A stretch of DNA of 64,000 nt, from contig NZ_JAWDIE010000014.1 of assembly GCF_037688875.1 (NCBI RefSeq), forward strand, positions 1 to 64,000, read 5' to 3'. This document shows positions 46,103 to 54,565 of this stretch, in pieces. Source of the DNA: Amphibiibacter pelophylacis (lineage in GTDB: Bacteria; Pseudomonadota; Gammaproteobacteria; Burkholderiales; Burkholderiaceae_C). The first letter of the stretch is position 1. Every line of letters begins with the position of its first letter. A program made the position numbers and the translations under genes. The notes under the pieces are model-generated. The model saw nothing but the letters and a program-made list of their open reading frames with translations, ran no database searches and was not told the origin of the DNA.

Positions 46103-47620
46103 ATGTTCCGCTCCAAATCTGCCCCTTCTTCGTCCCACCACCCCCAGCGCCGTCGCTGGCTGCGCCAGGTCGCCACGGGCGTGGCCGCGACCGCGCTGCC
46201 CCGCACCGGCCTGCTGGGCGCGGCCGTCTCGGCGCTGTGGCTGGGCCCGGCGCAGCTGGCTTTTGGCGCCACCGCCGTGGCCGTGCGTCTGTGGCCCGCG
46301 CCCGATTACACCCGGCTGACCATCGAGAGCGACGGCAAGCTCAGCGCCACGCACACCCTGCAGGACGGCGGCCAGGCGCTGCGCATCCGCATCCCCGGCC
46401 TGGCGCTGAACGACGCCCTCAGCAGCCTGAGCGGCCGCGTGCTGCCGGGCGATCCCTTCATTGCCGCGCTGCAGGTCAGCGCGGCGGGGCCGGACGCGGT
46501 GCAGCTGGATCTGCGCCTCAAGCAGCCGGTGCGCCCGGAGCAGTTTGCGCTGGCGCCCGTCGCCACCTACCAGAATCGTCTGGTGTTTGATCTGCACCCG
46601 GTTCAGGTCAGCGACCCGCTGCTGGCGCTGATCCGCGAAAAATCCGGCACCCAGGCCAGCGACGACGCGCTGCGCGACTTCCTGGCCCAGCGCCACGAGC
46701 AGGTCGCGCAGGAGGACGAACTCAGCCGCTTCATCAACGGCGCCCTGGAAGAGCGCCTCAACGGCCCGAAACCGCCCGTCGTGGCCAGCGCCACCCCGCG
46801 CCCGCCCGCCCGGTCGTCGGGTCGTCCGGCCCGGCCCGCGCCGGCCGCACCTCCGGCCGAACTGCGCGAAGCCAGCCAGGCGGTGGCTGAGGCGCGCAAC
46901 AGCGTCAACGGCCTGACCATCGTCATGATCGACCCGGGCCATGGCGGCGAAGACCCGGGCGCCATCGGCCCCAGCGGCCTGATGGAAAAAACCGTGGTGC
47001 TGGCCGTGGGCACGCGCCTGGCCAACCTGATCAACAGCGTGCCGGGCATGAAGGCTTTCATGACCCGCGACGCCGATTTCTTCGTGCCGCTGGGCGAGCG
47101 CGTGCGCAAATCGCAGCACGTCCAGGCCGATCTGTTCATGTCCATCCACGCCGATGCGGTGGCCAACCCGCGTCCCAAAGGCGGCTCGGTCTACGCCCTG
47201 AGCACGCGCGGCGCCACCAGCTCGACCGCGCGCTACCTGCAGGGCACGCAAAATGCGTCGGACATCATTGGCGGCGTCAGCAGCCGCCTGGCCCACGACC
47301 GATCGGTCATGCGCGCCATGCTGGACATGAGCACCACCGCCCAGATCAAGGACAGCACCGTGGCCGCGCAAGCCATGCTGGGTCACCTGGGCCGCATCGG
47401 CGATCTGCACAAGAAGGGCGTCGAATACGCCAACTTCGCGGTGCTGCGCTCGCCGAGCATCCCGTCCATTCTGGTGGAGACGGCCTTCATCTCCAACCCG
47501 GAAGAAGAGGCCCTGCTGGCCACCAACGCCTACCGCGAGACCCTGGCGCAGGCGCTGTTTTCGGGCGTGCGCGGCTATTTCTCGCGCAATCCGCCCGCTT
47601 CGCGGCGGCGCATCGCCTGA
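46103..47620 (+). CDS. amiC: N-acetylmuramoyl-L-alanine amidase (AmiC type)
   Basis: Periplasmic zinc amidase that splits septal peptidoglycan during daughter-cell separation. The 505-residue precursor has a twin-arginine-like signal (QRRRWLRQVATG near residues 15-26), fitting the Tat export of E. coli AmiC. An AMIN domain (about 55-170) targets the septum. The Amidase_3 domain starts near residue 272, with IDPGHGGEDPGAIGPSG, the zinc-ligand motifs MSIHADA near 350, and LVETAFISNPEEE near 458. No Shine-Dalgarno is seen. TAAACT at 46037 is a possible -10. Confidence 0.93.
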   Translation: MFRSKSAPSSSHHPQRRRWLRQVATGVAATALPRTGLLGAAVSALWLGPAQLAFGATAVAVRLWPAPDYTRLTIESDGKLSATHTLQDGGQALRIRIPGLALNDALSSLSGRVLPGDPFIAALQVSAAGPDAVQLDLRLKQPVRPEQFALAPVATYQNRLVFDLHPVQVSDPLLALIREKSGTQASDDALRDFLAQRHEQVAQEDELSRFINGALEERLNGPKPPVVASATPRPPARSSGRPARPAPAAPPAELREASQAVAEARNSVNGLTIVMIDPGHGGEDPGAIGPSGLMEKTVVLAVGTRLANLINSVPGMKAFMTRDADFFVPLGERVRKSQHVQADLFMSIHADAVANPRPKGGSVYALSTRGATSSTARYLQGTQNASDIIGGVSSRLAHDRSVMRAMLDMSTTAQIKDSTVAAQAMLGHLGRIGDLHKKGVEYANFAVLRSPSIPSILVETAFISNPEEEALLATNAYRETLAQALFSGVRGYFSRNPPASRRRIA

Positions 47621-47697
47621 GGCGGGGCAGTCTGGCGATCGGATAAGATACAGACCAGAATTTCCACTGGCCGCCCTGCGGCCCCAGCCGCACCGCC

Positions 47698-48537
47698 ATG
47701 ACTGTTGCTCTCGCCGCCCAGGCGCCGTCCTCCTTCGAAATCAAGAGCGCCCGCGTCCCGGCGCTGACGCTGCAGCTGCGCTCGGGCGATCTGGCCCTGC
47801 TGGATCAGGAGTTCGACCAGCGCTTTGGCGCCATCCCCGATTTTTTCGACGACGAGCCCGTGGTCATCGACCTGGCGCCGCTGCAGGCCCCGCCCTCTGA
47901 AGCCGCTGACCCGGACGGCTCCGACGGTGCCCCCGACGCGCCCGAAGCGGACGACGCCGTGCCCGATGTCTGCGTCGATTTTGTCGCCCTGTGCGCGCTG
48001 CTGCGCCGCTACCGGCTGCAGCCGTGGGCGGTCTACGGTGGCAGCGCCAGCCAGACCGCCGCCGCTGTGGCCGCCGGGCTGCAGGCGCCGGGAGGCCTTG
48101 CGCCGATTTTCCAGCGCAGCGAGCCCACGCCCACGCCCAGCGAGGCTTCCATCGAGCCCGCGCCCGACCCCACTGCCGGGCTGCCCGAGCCGCTGGTCAT
48201 CGACCGCATGGTGCGATCGGGCCAGCGTGTCTATGCGCGCGGGCGCGATCTGATCGTGCTGGGCACGGTCAACCCGGGCGCTGAAGTCATCGCCGACGGC
48301 AGCATCCATGTTTACGCCGCGCTGCGTGGCAAGGCCATCGCCGGGGCGCGTGGCAACCCGCAGGCGCGCGTGTTTGCGCTGGGCCTGTCGCCCGAGCTGA
48401 TCTCCATCGCGGGCATTTACCGCACCAGCGAAGTCCCGCTGCCCGGCGGCCTGGACGGCCAGCCCGCGCAGGTCTGGCTGGACAGCAGCGGCGGCGCCGG
48501 GCAGGAGCGTCTGGTCATCCAGGCGCTGACCTCCTGA
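47698..48537 (+). CDS. minC: Septum site-determining protein MinC
   Basis: Inhibitor of FtsZ assembly away from midcell, recruited to the membrane by MinD. The 279-residue product has an N-terminal FtsZ-inhibiting domain (FEIKSARVPALTLQLRSGDL), an acidic, low-conservation linker (near 65-95 and again near 145-165), and the C-terminal beta-helix domain with VRSGQRVYARGRDLIVLGTV, NPGAEVIADGSIHVYAALRG and KAIAGARGN. First gene of minCDE. Confidence 0.96.
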   Translation: MTVALAAQAPSSFEIKSARVPALTLQLRSGDLALLDQEFDQRFGAIPDFFDDEPVVIDLAPLQAPPSEAADPDGSDGAPDAPEADDAVPDVCVDFVALCALLRRYRLQPWAVYGGSASQTAAAVAAGLQAPGGLAPIFQRSEPTPTPSEASIEPAPDPTAGLPEPLVIDRMVRSGQRVYARGRDLIVLGTVNPGAEVIADGSIHVYAALRGKAIAGARGNPQARVFALGLSPELISIAGIYRTSEVPLPGGLDGQPAQVWLDSSGGAGQERLVIQALTS

Positions 48538-48580
48538 ACATGCATCCTTTTTCAGAAAAACAGGCAGAAAGAACCCCGCT

Positions 48581-49399
48581 ATGACCAAGATCGTCGTTGT
48601 CACTTCCGGCAAAGGCGGCGTGGGCAAGACCACGACCAGCGCCAGCTTCGCCACGGGCCTGGCCCTGCGCGGGCACAAGACGGCCGTCATCGACTTTGAC
48701 GTCGGCCTGCGCAACCTGGACCTGATCATGGGCTGCGAGCGCCGCGTGGTCTACGATTTCATCAACGTCATCCACGGCGAGGCCAACCTCAACCAGGCGC
48801 TGATCAAGGACAAGAGCTGCGACAACCTCTTCGTCCTGGCCGCCAGCCAGACGCGCGACAAGGATGCGCTCAAGCTCGAAGGCGTGCAGAAGGTGCTGGA
48901 AGATCTGGCCACCATGGGCTTCGATTACATCGTCTGCGACAGCCCGGCCGGCATCGAAACCGGCGCGCTGATGGCCATGCACTTCGCCGACGAGGCGCTG
49001 GTGGTGACCAACCCGGAGGTCTCCAGCGTGCGCGATTCCGACCGCATCCTGGGCATGCTGGGCAGCAAGACGCGCCGCGCCATGGAAGGCAAGGAGCCCA
49101 TCAAGGAGCACCTGCTGATCACGCGCTACAACCCCAGCCGCGTTGCCGACGGGCAGATGCTGTCGCTGGAAGACATCACCGACATCCTGCGCATCAAGCT
49201 GATCGGCGTCATCCCCGAGAGCGACAGCGTGCTCAAGGCGTCCAACGAGGGCCTGCCCGCTATCCACCTTCAGGGCACCGACGTGGCCGAAGCCTACGGC
49301 GACGTGGTCGAGCGCTTCCTGGGCGACACCGAGCGCCCGCTGCGCTTCATCGACGCCCAGAAGCCGGGCTTCTTCAAGCGCCTTTTCGGCGGGAGGTGA
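48581..49399 (+). CDS. minD: Septum site-determining ATPase MinD
   Basis: Membrane-cycling ATPase that positions MinC and oscillates with MinE. The 272-residue product has the deviant Walker A SGKGGVGKTTTSAS at residues 8-21, DFDVGLRNLDLIMGCERRVV near 39-58, VCDSPAGIETGAL near 118-130, and the C-terminal amphipathic membrane anchor GFFKRLFGGR. It starts 43 bases after minC and 3 bases before minE. Confidence 0.99.
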   Translation: MTKIVVVTSGKGGVGKTTTSASFATGLALRGHKTAVIDFDVGLRNLDLIMGCERRVVYDFINVIHGEANLNQALIKDKSCDNLFVLAASQTRDKDALKLEGVQKVLEDLATMGFDYIVCDSPAGIETGALMAMHFADEALVVTNPEVSSVRDSDRILGMLGSKTRRAMEGKEPIKEHLLITRYNPSRVADGQMLSLEDITDILRIKLIGVIPESDSVLKASNEGLPAIHLQGTDVAEAYGDVVERFLGDTERPLRFIDAQKPGFFKRLFGGR

Positions 49400-49402
49400 T
49401 CC

Positions 49403-49666
49403 ATGTCCTTTCTTGACTTCTTCCGGGGCGAGAAGAAAAAATCCGCCTCCCTGGCCAAGGAGCGCCTGCAGATCATCCTGACGCACGAGCGCAACGGCCA
49501 CTACTCCGGCCGTCACCCCGACTACCTGCCCGAGCTGCAGAAAGAGCTGGTCGCCGTGATCCGCAAATACATCCAGATCAGCGACAACGACATCGTGGTC
49601 GATATGAGCAAGCAGGACGATCTGGACGTGCTGCAGGTCAAGATCGAGCTGCCCGAGCGCCGCTGA
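49403..49666 (+). CDS. minE: Cell division topological specificity factor MinE
   Basis: Stimulates MinD ATPase and drives pole-to-pole oscillation. The 87-residue product has the membrane-targeting start MSFLDFFRGEKK, the MinD-contact helix SASLAKERLQIILTHER, and the topological domain PDYLPELQKELVAVIRKYIQ. GGGAGGTGATCC gives a strong ribosome site. panC follows after six bases. Confidence 0.98.
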   Translation: MSFLDFFRGEKKKSASLAKERLQIILTHERNGHYSGRHPDYLPELQKELVAVIRKYIQISDNDIVVDMSKQDDLDVLQVKIELPERR

Positions 49667-49672
49667 CCGCCC

Positions 49673-50638
49673 ATGCAGACGCTGCACGACATCGCGCCGC
49701 TGCGCGCGCGCATCGCCGCCGTGCGCCGGGCGGAAGGGCGCATCGCTTTTGTGCCGACCATGGGCAGTCTGCACGAGGGGCATCTGCAGCTCATCGACGA
49801 AGCGCGACGTCGCGTTGCGGCTGAGTCGGGGGGTGACTCCGCGCCGGGCCTTGTGGTGGCGTCCATTTTCGTCAACCCGCTGCAGTTCGGTCCCAGCGAG
49901 GATTTCGACAGCTACCCGCGCGACCTGGACCGCGACGCCGCGCTGCTGGACGCGCGCGGCTGCGATCTGCTTTTCGCCCCGTCGGTGCGCACCATGTACC
50001 CGGTGGCGCAAACCTTTCGCGTGCAGACGCCGCCCGAACTGGGCGCGGTGCTGGAAGGCGCGTTCCGCCCCGGCTTTTTCGAGGGCGTGTGCACGGTGGT
50101 GCTCAAGCTGTTCAACCTTGTCCAGCCCGATGTCGCCATTTTTGGCAGCAAGGATTACCAGCAGGCCCTGATCGTGCGCCACATGGTGCAGCAGCTGGGC
50201 CTGCCGCTGGACATCGTCGCCGCGCCCACAGTGCGCGCCGAAGACGGCCTGGCGCTGTCCTCGCGCAACGCCTACCTGAGCGCGGACGAGCGCGCCCGCG
50301 CGCCCCAGTTGCGCCAGACGCTTTTGGCGCTGGCACAGAGCCTGTCAGACGCTGCTGCCAGCGCCGTGATGTCGCCCGCCGCGCTCGCAGCCGTCCCGCA
50401 CATCGAAGCCGCGCAGGACGTGGCTCTGCAGCGCCTGCGCGACCTGGGCTGGTCGCCCGATTACGTCGAAGTGCGCAGCGCCCGCGATTTCTGCCCACCG
50501 CAGGCGCTGTCTGCGGAGGCTGTCAGCGCCAGCCCGGAAGCGCAGGCCGATGTCCGCTGGGTGGTGCTGGCCGCTGCGCGCCTGGGTAAAACCCGGCTGA
50601 TTGATAATCACGAGTGGCAGTTGCTGCCACCCGCCTGA
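49673..50638 (+). CDS. panC: Pantothenate synthetase
   Basis: Joins pantoate and beta-alanine with ATP to make pantothenate for CoA. The 321-residue product has FVPTMGSLHEGHLQLIDEAR (HIGH-type) near residues 25-44, FGSKDYQQALIVRHMV near 155-170, and the KMSKS-type SSRNAYLS near 195. It is some 35-40 residues longer than E. coli PanC, the extra length lying in an insert after residue 45 (VAAESGGDSAPG) and a loop near 225-250. Its start only six bases after minE suggests it is cotranscribed with the min genes. Confidence 0.94.
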   Translation: MQTLHDIAPLRARIAAVRRAEGRIAFVPTMGSLHEGHLQLIDEARRRVAAESGGDSAPGLVVASIFVNPLQFGPSEDFDSYPRDLDRDAALLDARGCDLLFAPSVRTMYPVAQTFRVQTPPELGAVLEGAFRPGFFEGVCTVVLKLFNLVQPDVAIFGSKDYQQALIVRHMVQQLGLPLDIVAAPTVRAEDGLALSSRNAYLSADERARAPQLRQTLLALAQSLSDAAASAVMSPAALAAVPHIEAAQDVALQRLRDLGWSPDYVEVRSARDFCPPQALSAEAVSASPEAQADVRWVVLAAARLGKTRLIDNHEWQLLPPA

Positions 50639-50639
50639 A

Positions 50640-51533
<894 letters not shown>

Positions 51534-51691
51534 GGCAGCAGGCTGTGTGGGCAGCGCAGAGTGGCAACCCTTCGATTGTGGCCCAGCCGCAGCGCCAGAC
51601 CGGGGCCGGATGAGGATTTCGGGCCACGATTTTGTCCGCGCTGTCGCCCGCAGCCCACGCCACACGGCCGATTCTGTGCGATGATTGCGGG

Positions 51692-51751
51692 ATGAACACC
51701 GGCTTGCCCCTGTCCCTGCTGCTACTGGCCCCCCTCATGACGGGAGCCTGA
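51692..51751 (+). CDS. leuL: leuA leader peptide, leucine-rich
   Basis: A 19-residue open frame, MNTGLPLSLLLLAPLMTGA, with seven leucines, four of them consecutive (CTG CTG CTA CTG). It lies 105 bases upstream of leuA, and a strong intrinsic terminator follows 28 bases after its stop. This is the standard layout for transcription attenuation by charged tRNA-Leu: ribosome stalling at the Leu run would prevent terminator formation. The ribosome site is poor (GCGGG), and a TGC-GATGAT extended -10 just upstream would put the transcript start at or near the ATG, so the leader may be leaderless. The anti-terminator pairing was not worked out. Confidence 0.75.
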   Translation: MNTGLPLSLLLLAPLMTGA

Positions 51752-51779
51752 TACCGCCTGCGCCACAGCCCAGCCACCA

Positions 51780-51816
51780 GCGACCCGTCTGCCCACGCAG
51801 CGGGTCGTTTTTGTTT
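51780..51816 (+). terminator. leuA attenuator terminator
   Basis: Arms CGACCCG-T-CTGC and GCAG-CGGGTCG form an 11-bp stem with a one-base bulge and a four-base loop, followed by TTTTTGTTT. It lies between the leucine-rich leader peptide and the leuA ribosome site, so it would end transcription before leuA unless disrupted. Confidence 0.85.
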
Positions 51817-51856
51817 GTGCTGCCGGGCTTCATGAACCGAGAAAGCGAGAGAAACC

Positions 51857-53554
51857 ATGTCCATGCTCCAGAATCCCGCCGCCAAATACCGCGCCACGCC
51901 CGCCATCCAGCTCAAGGACCGCACCTGGCCCGACGCCGTCATCACCCGCCCGCCGGTGTGGTGCAGCGTCGACCTGCGCGACGGCAACCAGGCGCTGATC
52001 GAGCCCATGAATATGGAGCGCAAGCTGCGCCTGTTCAAAACCCTGGTGCAGATCGGTTTCAAGGAGATCGAGGTCGGCTTTCCGTCGGCTTCGCAGATCG
52101 AGTTCGACTTTCTGCGCAAGCTGATCGACGACGGCCTGATCCCCGACGACGTGACCGTGCAGGTGCTGACCCCCGCGCGCGAGGCGCTGATCCAACGCAC
52201 CTTCGAGGCGCTGCAGGGCGTGCCGCGCGCCATCGTGCACATGTACAACGCCACCGCGCCCATCATGCGCGACGTGGTGCTGGGCCTGGATCGCGACCAG
52301 ACCGTCGAGCTGGCGACCACGCACGCCGCGCTGATCCGCGATCTCGCCGCAAAACAGGGCGGCACGCACTGGACGTTTGAATATTCGCCTGAAATGTATT
52401 CGGGGACCGAGCTGGATTTCTCGCTGCGCGTCATCGACGCCGTGACCGAAGTCTGGCAGCCGACGCCCCAGCACAAGTGCATCATCAACCTGCCCTCGAC
52501 GGTGGAGCACTCCACGCCCAACCTGTTCGCCGACATGATCGAGTGGACGCTGCGCCACATGGCGCGCCGCGACAGCGTCACCGTGTCGGTGCATCCCCAC
52601 AACGACCGGGGCACCGGCACGGCGGCGGGCGAACTGGCGCTGATGGCCGGGGCAGACCGTCTGGAAGGCTGCCTGTTTGGCAACGGCGAGCGCACGGGGA
52701 ACCTCGATCTGGTCAACGTGGCGCTGAATATGTACACCCAGGGCGTGAACCCGGGCCTGGATTTCTCGCGCATCGACGAGATCCGCCACACGGTTGAATA
52801 CTGCAACCAGCTGCCCGTCCACCCGCGCCACCCCTACGTGGGCGAGCTGGTGTACACCTCGTTCTCGGGTTCGCACCAGGACGCCATCAAGAAGGCTTTT
52901 GCCGCGCGCCAGCCCGATTCGCCCTGGGTCATGCCCTATCTGCCCATCGACCCGATGGACGTGGGCCGCAGCTACGAGGCGGTGATCCGCGTCAACAGCC
53001 AGTCGGGCAAGGGCGGCATGGCCTGGCTGCTGGAGAGCGAATACGGCCTGCAGCTGCCGCGCCGTCTGCAGATCGAGTTCAGCCAGATTGTTCAGAAGGT
53101 CATGGATTTCGACGGCAAGGAACTCGTGGCCGACGACCTGTGGCAGCTCTTTGACCGCGAATTCCGCATGAGCAGCGCCACCGCGCCGCAGTACAGCCTG
53201 AGCGAGAAAACCGGCGAGCTGGGCACCGAAGTCAGCCTGCAGGCGCGCATCCGTCTGGGCGGCCGCGACATGGACGTGCAGGGCGAGGGCACCGGCCCCA
53301 TCGACGCCTTTGTCAACGGCCTGCAGGCGGTCACCGGCCAGAGCGTCAGCGTGCTGGATTATCACGAGCACGCCATCAGCACCGGCGCCGCCGCCCGCGC
53401 CGTGGCCTACCTGGAGCTGCGCATCGGCGAGCGCACGCTGTTTGGCGTGGGCAGCGACGCCAACATCGTGTCGGCCTCGCTCAAAGCCATCCTGTCGGGC
53501 CTGGAGCGCTCAGGGGCTTTGGCTGAGGCCAGCACCAGCGCCGTCAAGGTCTGA
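51857..53554 (+). CDS. leuA: 2-isopropylmalate synthase (long form)
   Basis: First leucine-specific step: acetyl-CoA plus 2-oxoisovalerate. The 565-residue product is the longer LeuA form. Its catalytic TIM barrel has WCSVDLRDGNQALIEPM near residue 35 and the metal-binding VHPHNDRGTGTAAGELAL near 246-263, and the C-terminal regulatory domain (from about 440) binds leucine for feedback in this family. It is away from leuCDB and from any ilv gene, with its own leader/attenuator. GAGAGAAA precedes the ATG. Confidence 0.96.
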   Translation: MSMLQNPAAKYRATPAIQLKDRTWPDAVITRPPVWCSVDLRDGNQALIEPMNMERKLRLFKTLVQIGFKEIEVGFPSASQIEFDFLRKLIDDGLIPDDVTVQVLTPAREALIQRTFEALQGVPRAIVHMYNATAPIMRDVVLGLDRDQTVELATTHAALIRDLAAKQGGTHWTFEYSPEMYSGTELDFSLRVIDAVTEVWQPTPQHKCIINLPSTVEHSTPNLFADMIEWTLRHMARRDSVTVSVHPHNDRGTGTAAGELALMAGADRLEGCLFGNGERTGNLDLVNVALNMYTQGVNPGLDFSRIDEIRHTVEYCNQLPVHPRHPYVGELVYTSFSGSHQDAIKKAFAARQPDSPWVMPYLPIDPMDVGRSYEAVIRVNSQSGKGGMAWLLESEYGLQLPRRLQIEFSQIVQKVMDFDGKELVADDLWQLFDREFRMSSATAPQYSLSEKTGELGTEVSLQARIRLGGRDMDVQGEGTGPIDAFVNGLQAVTGQSVSVLDYHEHAISTGAAARAVAYLELRIGERTLFGVGSDANIVSASLKAILSGLERSGALAEASTSAVKV

Positions 53555-53556
53555 GC

Positions 53557-53620
53557 TAGAATCACGCCCTGCCTTGACCTCAGGGGTCGCGGCAGGGCCT
53601 AAACCCCTGATTCATCAGGG
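53557..53620 (+). promoter_or_regulatory. Possible ridA promoter and two-hairpin leader
   Basis: TAGAAT at 53557-53562 is a good -10. Behind it are an 8-bp perfect inverted repeat (GCCCTGCC at 53566-53573, GGCAGGGC at 53591-53598) enclosing a smaller hairpin, and a 6-bp hairpin (CCCTGA-TTCA-TCAGGG, 53605-53620) followed by ATTTTC. These may be the leuA terminator, the ridA leader, or both. Confidence 0.45.
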
Positions 53621-53649
53621 ATTTTCATCAGATGTATTAGGAGTTCAGC

Positions 53650-53997
53650 ATGGTTCAGCGTCTGGGCGTCGGGCACCGCATGTCGGAAGCCGCCATTCAC
53701 AACGGCACGGTCTATCTGGCCGGCCAGGTCGCCAGCGACACGCAGCTTGATTTTCGCGGCCAGGTCCGCGACGTGCTGGCCACCATAGACCGCCTGCTCG
53801 CGCAGGCCGGCAGCGACAAGAGCCGCATCGTGATGGCGCAGATTTTCCTGCCCGATCTGGCCAACTTCGCTGCCATGAATGAAATCTGGGACGCCTGGGT
53901 GGTGCCCGGCCAGACCCCGCCGCGGGCCACGGTGCAGGCGGCGCTGGCCAACCCGGCTTACCTCGTTGAAATCGTCATCACCGCCGCCACGGCCTGA
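53650..53997 (+). CDS. RidA family protein
   Basis: Probable enamine/imine deaminase that removes reactive 2-aminoacrylate-type intermediates from PLP enzymes. The 115-residue product has YLAGQVASDTQLDFRGQVRDV near residue 21, AQIFLPDLANFAAMNEIWDAW near 64, and the conserved arginine in PPRATVQAAL near 90. It belongs to the broader Rid group rather than archetypal RidA, since the C-terminal VEIVITAATA departs from VEIEAIA; the activity is thus inferred. AGGAG precedes the ATG. It lies downstream of leuA. Confidence 0.85.
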   Translation: MVQRLGVGHRMSEAAIHNGTVYLAGQVASDTQLDFRGQVRDVLATIDRLLAQAGSDKSRIVMAQIFLPDLANFAAMNEIWDAWVVPGQTPPRATVQAALANPAYLVEIVITAATA

Positions 53998-54037
53998 GGC
54001 GTTTCGCCCCCCGTTTTTTGACTTTGCAGGATCTGCC

Positions 54038-54502
54038 GTGACCCGTACCGCTTCTTTGCCTTTCTGGCGTCTGCTGCGCACTGCTGCGCTCTCCCTGGCT
54101 GCTGTGGCGGGTCTGTCGCTGCCCGTTCTGTCTCACGCAGCGCCCGCCAAGGCGGCGGCGCAGCAGGTTCAGGCTGCTGACGATGACGAAGGCGACGCCG
54201 ATTTCCTCACCGAGTACGTCGATGAGGCCCAGCAGCTGCGCCGCACGGTCAAGGCGGGCGACATTTTCCTGTACTCGTCGGTGAACTGCGGCATCTGCTC
54301 CTGGGCGCGCGGCTGGATGGAAGCGCACAAGATTCCCTTCGGCGAATGCTTCATCGAAGAGGATGTCGATTGCCTGAAGAACTTCCGCACCGCCCAGCGC
54401 GCGCTCAAGATTCGCGGAACGCCGCTGACGCTGGTGCGCGGGCAGTTCATGCAGGGCTACGACCCGGATGGCGTGATCCGTCTGCTGCGCAAAAAGGGCT
54501 GA
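54038..54502 (+). CDS. Exported glutaredoxin/thioredoxin-fold protein with CxxC
   Basis: A 154-residue precursor starting with GTG. The signal peptide (LLRTAALSLAAVAGLSLPVL, cleavage near SHAA, residue 30) is followed by an acidic linker and a redoxin domain from about residue 65: DIFLYSSVNCGICSWARGWM with the CGIC pair, IPFGECFIEEDVDCLKNF, and the cis-Pro loop IRGTPLTLVRGQFMQGYDPDG. The fold and CxxC suggest disulfide or metal-linked redox work in the periplasm; the substrate is unknown. Two more cysteines (GECFIEEDVDC) are unusual. AGGA precedes the start. Confidence 0.75.
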   Translation: MTRTASLPFWRLLRTAALSLAAVAGLSLPVLSHAAPAKAAAQQVQAADDDEGDADFLTEYVDEAQQLRRTVKAGDIFLYSSVNCGICSWARGWMEAHKIPFGECFIEEDVDCLKNFRTAQRALKIRGTPLTLVRGQFMQGYDPDGVIRLLRKKG

Positions 54503-54565
54503 TGAGCTTCTGACCTCGTCCTGATTCCGTCAGCGGGCGCCCCGTGATACCGGTGGCGCCCGCTG

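Noticed and set aside
45938..47410. Extension of dnaE upstream through amiC on the minus strand
   Set aside because: The extension is the antisense shadow of amiC, and the conserved PHP start follows the chosen ATG closely.
51857..53554. A leuA-ilv operon with missing ilv genes
   Set aside because: Upstream is the divergent galU, and the leader/attenuator shows leuA has its own transcript start, so nothing indicates deletion of ilv genes at this site.
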